Source: an uncultured bacterium
Lineage (GTDB): Bacteria > Bacillota > Clostridia > Lachnospirales > Lachnospiraceae
Assembly (NCBI GenBank): GCA_905215625.1
Contig: CAJMQQ010000087.1
Span: 1 to 6,811, forward strand
Reading direction: 5' to 3'
Length of the DNA: 6,811 nucleotides
Of this stretch, positions 5,808 through 6,811 are shown piece by piece. Under the pieces are notes generated by a model. The model was not told the DNA's origin. It saw nothing but the letters and a program-made list of their open reading frames with translations, and made no database searches. The first letter of the stretch is position 1. The number at the start of each line of letters is the position of its first letter. The position numbers were made by a program, and so were the translations under genes.

Positions 5808-6353
5808 ATGGACTATCGGGAAGAAACCATTGAAAAAGAAGATTTTTACCAGATGTATCTGGATGATTTATCAGAGATTACGCCTTGTACAGAGGCAGAA
5901 CGGGAAACGCTGCTGACCAAGATGCTTCAGGGGGAAGAAGCTGCTAAGAAGAGATTGATTGAAGGTCATTTAAAGGCAGTTCTTGAAATGGCGTCTGACT
6001 ATATGGAAGGGCCTCTTCCGGCAGGAGATTTGATTCAGGAAGCCAATGTGGCGCTGATGCTGGCAGCAGACAGCTACGAAGGAGGCGACTTTTTAAGCCA
6101 TTTAAGAACCCAGGTAGAAGCAGCGTTAAAACTGGCGCTGGAGGAACAGAAGCGGGAAGAGGAAACCAGCGAAGAGATTACAGCCAGAGTCAATGTGCTT
6201 CAGGAAGTCTCAAAAGTAATGGCAAAAGAACTGGGAAGGGAAGCGACTGTAGAAGAACTGGCAGAAAAGATGAAAATGACTCCGGAGGAAATTAAGGACA
6301 TTATGAAAATGACCTTAGATGCGATTTCTACGATTGGGGGAGAAATCGAGTAG
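5808..6353 (+). CDS. Sigma-70-like protein lacking promoter-recognition regions
   Basis: This 181-residue protein matches primary sigma factors in pieces. Residues 14-53 resemble region 1.2 (YLDDLSEITPCTEAE, then AAKKRLIEGHL), 54-66 region 2.1, and 74-91 region 2.2 (DLIQEANVALMLAADSYE), the part that grips the beta-prime clamp of RNA polymerase. Residues 124-175 match region 3 (LGREATVEELAEKMKMTPEEI). The promoter-melting and -10 reading segment, normally F-S-T-Y-A-x-W-W, is replaced by a charged helix (FLSHLRTQVEAAL, then an E/K/R-rich stretch 112-123), and region 4, which reads -35, is absent. It may bind RNA polymerase without recognising promoters, acting as a modulator or antagonist, or may be a decayed sigma factor; this is inference. 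The start is set by AAGGAGG (5794-5800), 7 nt before ATG. It forms a likely operon with the gene 23 nt downstream. Confidence 0.75.
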   Translation: MDYREETIEKEDFYQMYLDDLSEITPCTEAERETLLTKMLQGEEAAKKRLIEGHLKAVLEMASDYMEGPLPAGDLIQEANVALMLAADSYEGGDFLSHLRTQVEAALKLALEEQKREEETSEEITARVNVLQEVSKVMAKELGREATVEELAEKMKMTPEEIKDIMKMTLDAISTIGGEIE

Positions 6354-6376
6354 CAGGACAAGGAGGGGAGTTCTTT

Positions 6377-6799
6377 ATGAAGAGCATAAAAAGGGGAAGA
6401 GGCCCGTCGATGATGCAGGGGGCCGGAAGCATTTTTGCAGCAGTCTTTGGAGTCCTCTGGACGGTTATGGCTGTCAGCATGGGAGCTCCGGCGATTTTTG
6501 CGCTGTTTGGAGTGTGCTTTATCGGAATTGCAGTGGTACAGGCAGTCTACAATTTCAAAAATGCTTCCGGCGGTGAGCGGTTTTCGGAATTTGACATTGT
6601 GGACAGCAGGGAAGAAGGAGATCCCATTGATTCTTATTTTAAGAAAGCAGATAGAAAAGCAGATAAGGCGGCGCCGGAAAATTCTGCTCTGGACGGTTCT
6701 GCTTCAGAAGATTCTGGGGACGGCTTCTGCCCTTACTGCGGGGAACCGGTAAAAGCAGACTATGCGTTCTGCAGAAAATGCGGGAAAAAGCTTTGTTAG
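6377..6799 (+). CDS. Small membrane protein with C-terminal zinc ribbon
   Basis: I do not recognise a named family for this 140-residue protein. A basic N-terminus (KSIKRGRGP) is followed by two hydrophobic segments, about 15-36 and 38-58, that look like a membrane hairpin joined at a Gly-Ala-Pro turn. A polar, charged linker (61-116) rich in D, E, K and S comes next. The end is a zinc ribbon with CPYC (118-121) and CRKC (132-135), ten residues apart, and a final Cys140. By the positive-inside rule the basic N-terminus, and so the ribbon, would face the cytoplasm. Such double-CxxC tails are common on clostridial membrane proteins and may bind proteins or nucleic acid. The ribosome site AGGAGGGG (6361-6368) precedes the ATG. 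The gene lies 23 nt after the sigma-like gene and is probably cotranscribed. No terminator is visible before the window ends. Confidence 0.8.
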   Translation: MKSIKRGRGPSMMQGAGSIFAAVFGVLWTVMAVSMGAPAIFALFGVCFIGIAVVQAVYNFKNASGGERFSEFDIVDSREEGDPIDSYFKKADRKADKAAPENSALDGSASEDSGDGFCPYCGEPVKADYAFCRKCGKKLC

Positions 6800-6811
6800 T
6801 ACAAATCTATT

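Noticed and set aside
1..6811. CRISPR array, insertion-sequence transposase or phage genes
   Set aside because: No regularly spaced direct repeats and no transposase, integrase or phage motifs were seen in any frame.

Overview
The window looks like chromosomal DNA from a low-to-moderate GC, gut-type Clostridia, most plausibly Lachnospiraceae. This is an inference from gene content and style: strong AAGGAGG-type ribosome sites, sigma-A promoters with extended -10 elements, a pyrophosphate-type phosphofructokinase, a nuclease-helicase fusion of clostridial type and a degenerate HPr. I see no phage genes, insertion-sequence genes or CRISPR arrays.

Layout. Positions 1-55 hold the 5' three quarters of a tRNA-Trp on the minus strand, cut by the window edge, with its own promoter. 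It diverges from a plus-strand 6-phosphofructokinase (319-1560) whose active-site residues are those of the PPi-dependent class. A hairpin with A- and T-tracts follows. Next comes a monocistronic gene for a 79-residue HPr-fold protein lacking the phosphorylatable histidine (1838-2077), with its own promoter and a strong terminator. A 795-residue protein (2192-4579) joins an N-terminal RecB/Cas4-like nuclease domain to an iron-sulfur Rad3/DinG-type helicase. It converges on a LysR-type regulator on the minus strand (4654-5529), which has its own terminator and promoter.

The 278-nt space between the divergent LysR gene and the last operon contains the most unusual feature. It is a 152-nt element (5626-5777) made of a 19-bp outer stem enclosing two long hairpins. 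Each of the three stems carries a single imperfection, and each imperfection is a G-U pair if the plus strand is transcribed. The element could be a structured RNA leader or a miniature inverted-repeat mobile element. It sits directly upstream of a two-gene operon: a 181-residue sigma-70-like protein that keeps regions 1.2, 2.1-2.2 and 3 but lacks the promoter-reading parts (2.3-2.4 and 4), and a 140-residue membrane protein ending in a zinc ribbon.

Functionally this is mainly a housekeeping neighbourhood (tRNA, glycolysis, DNA repair). Two genes resemble regulators stripped of their classical catalytic or DNA-reading residues: the HPr-like protein and the sigma-like protein. The HPr-like gene lies next to a glycolytic gene but is transcribed from its own promoter, so any shared carbon regulation is only a suggestion.
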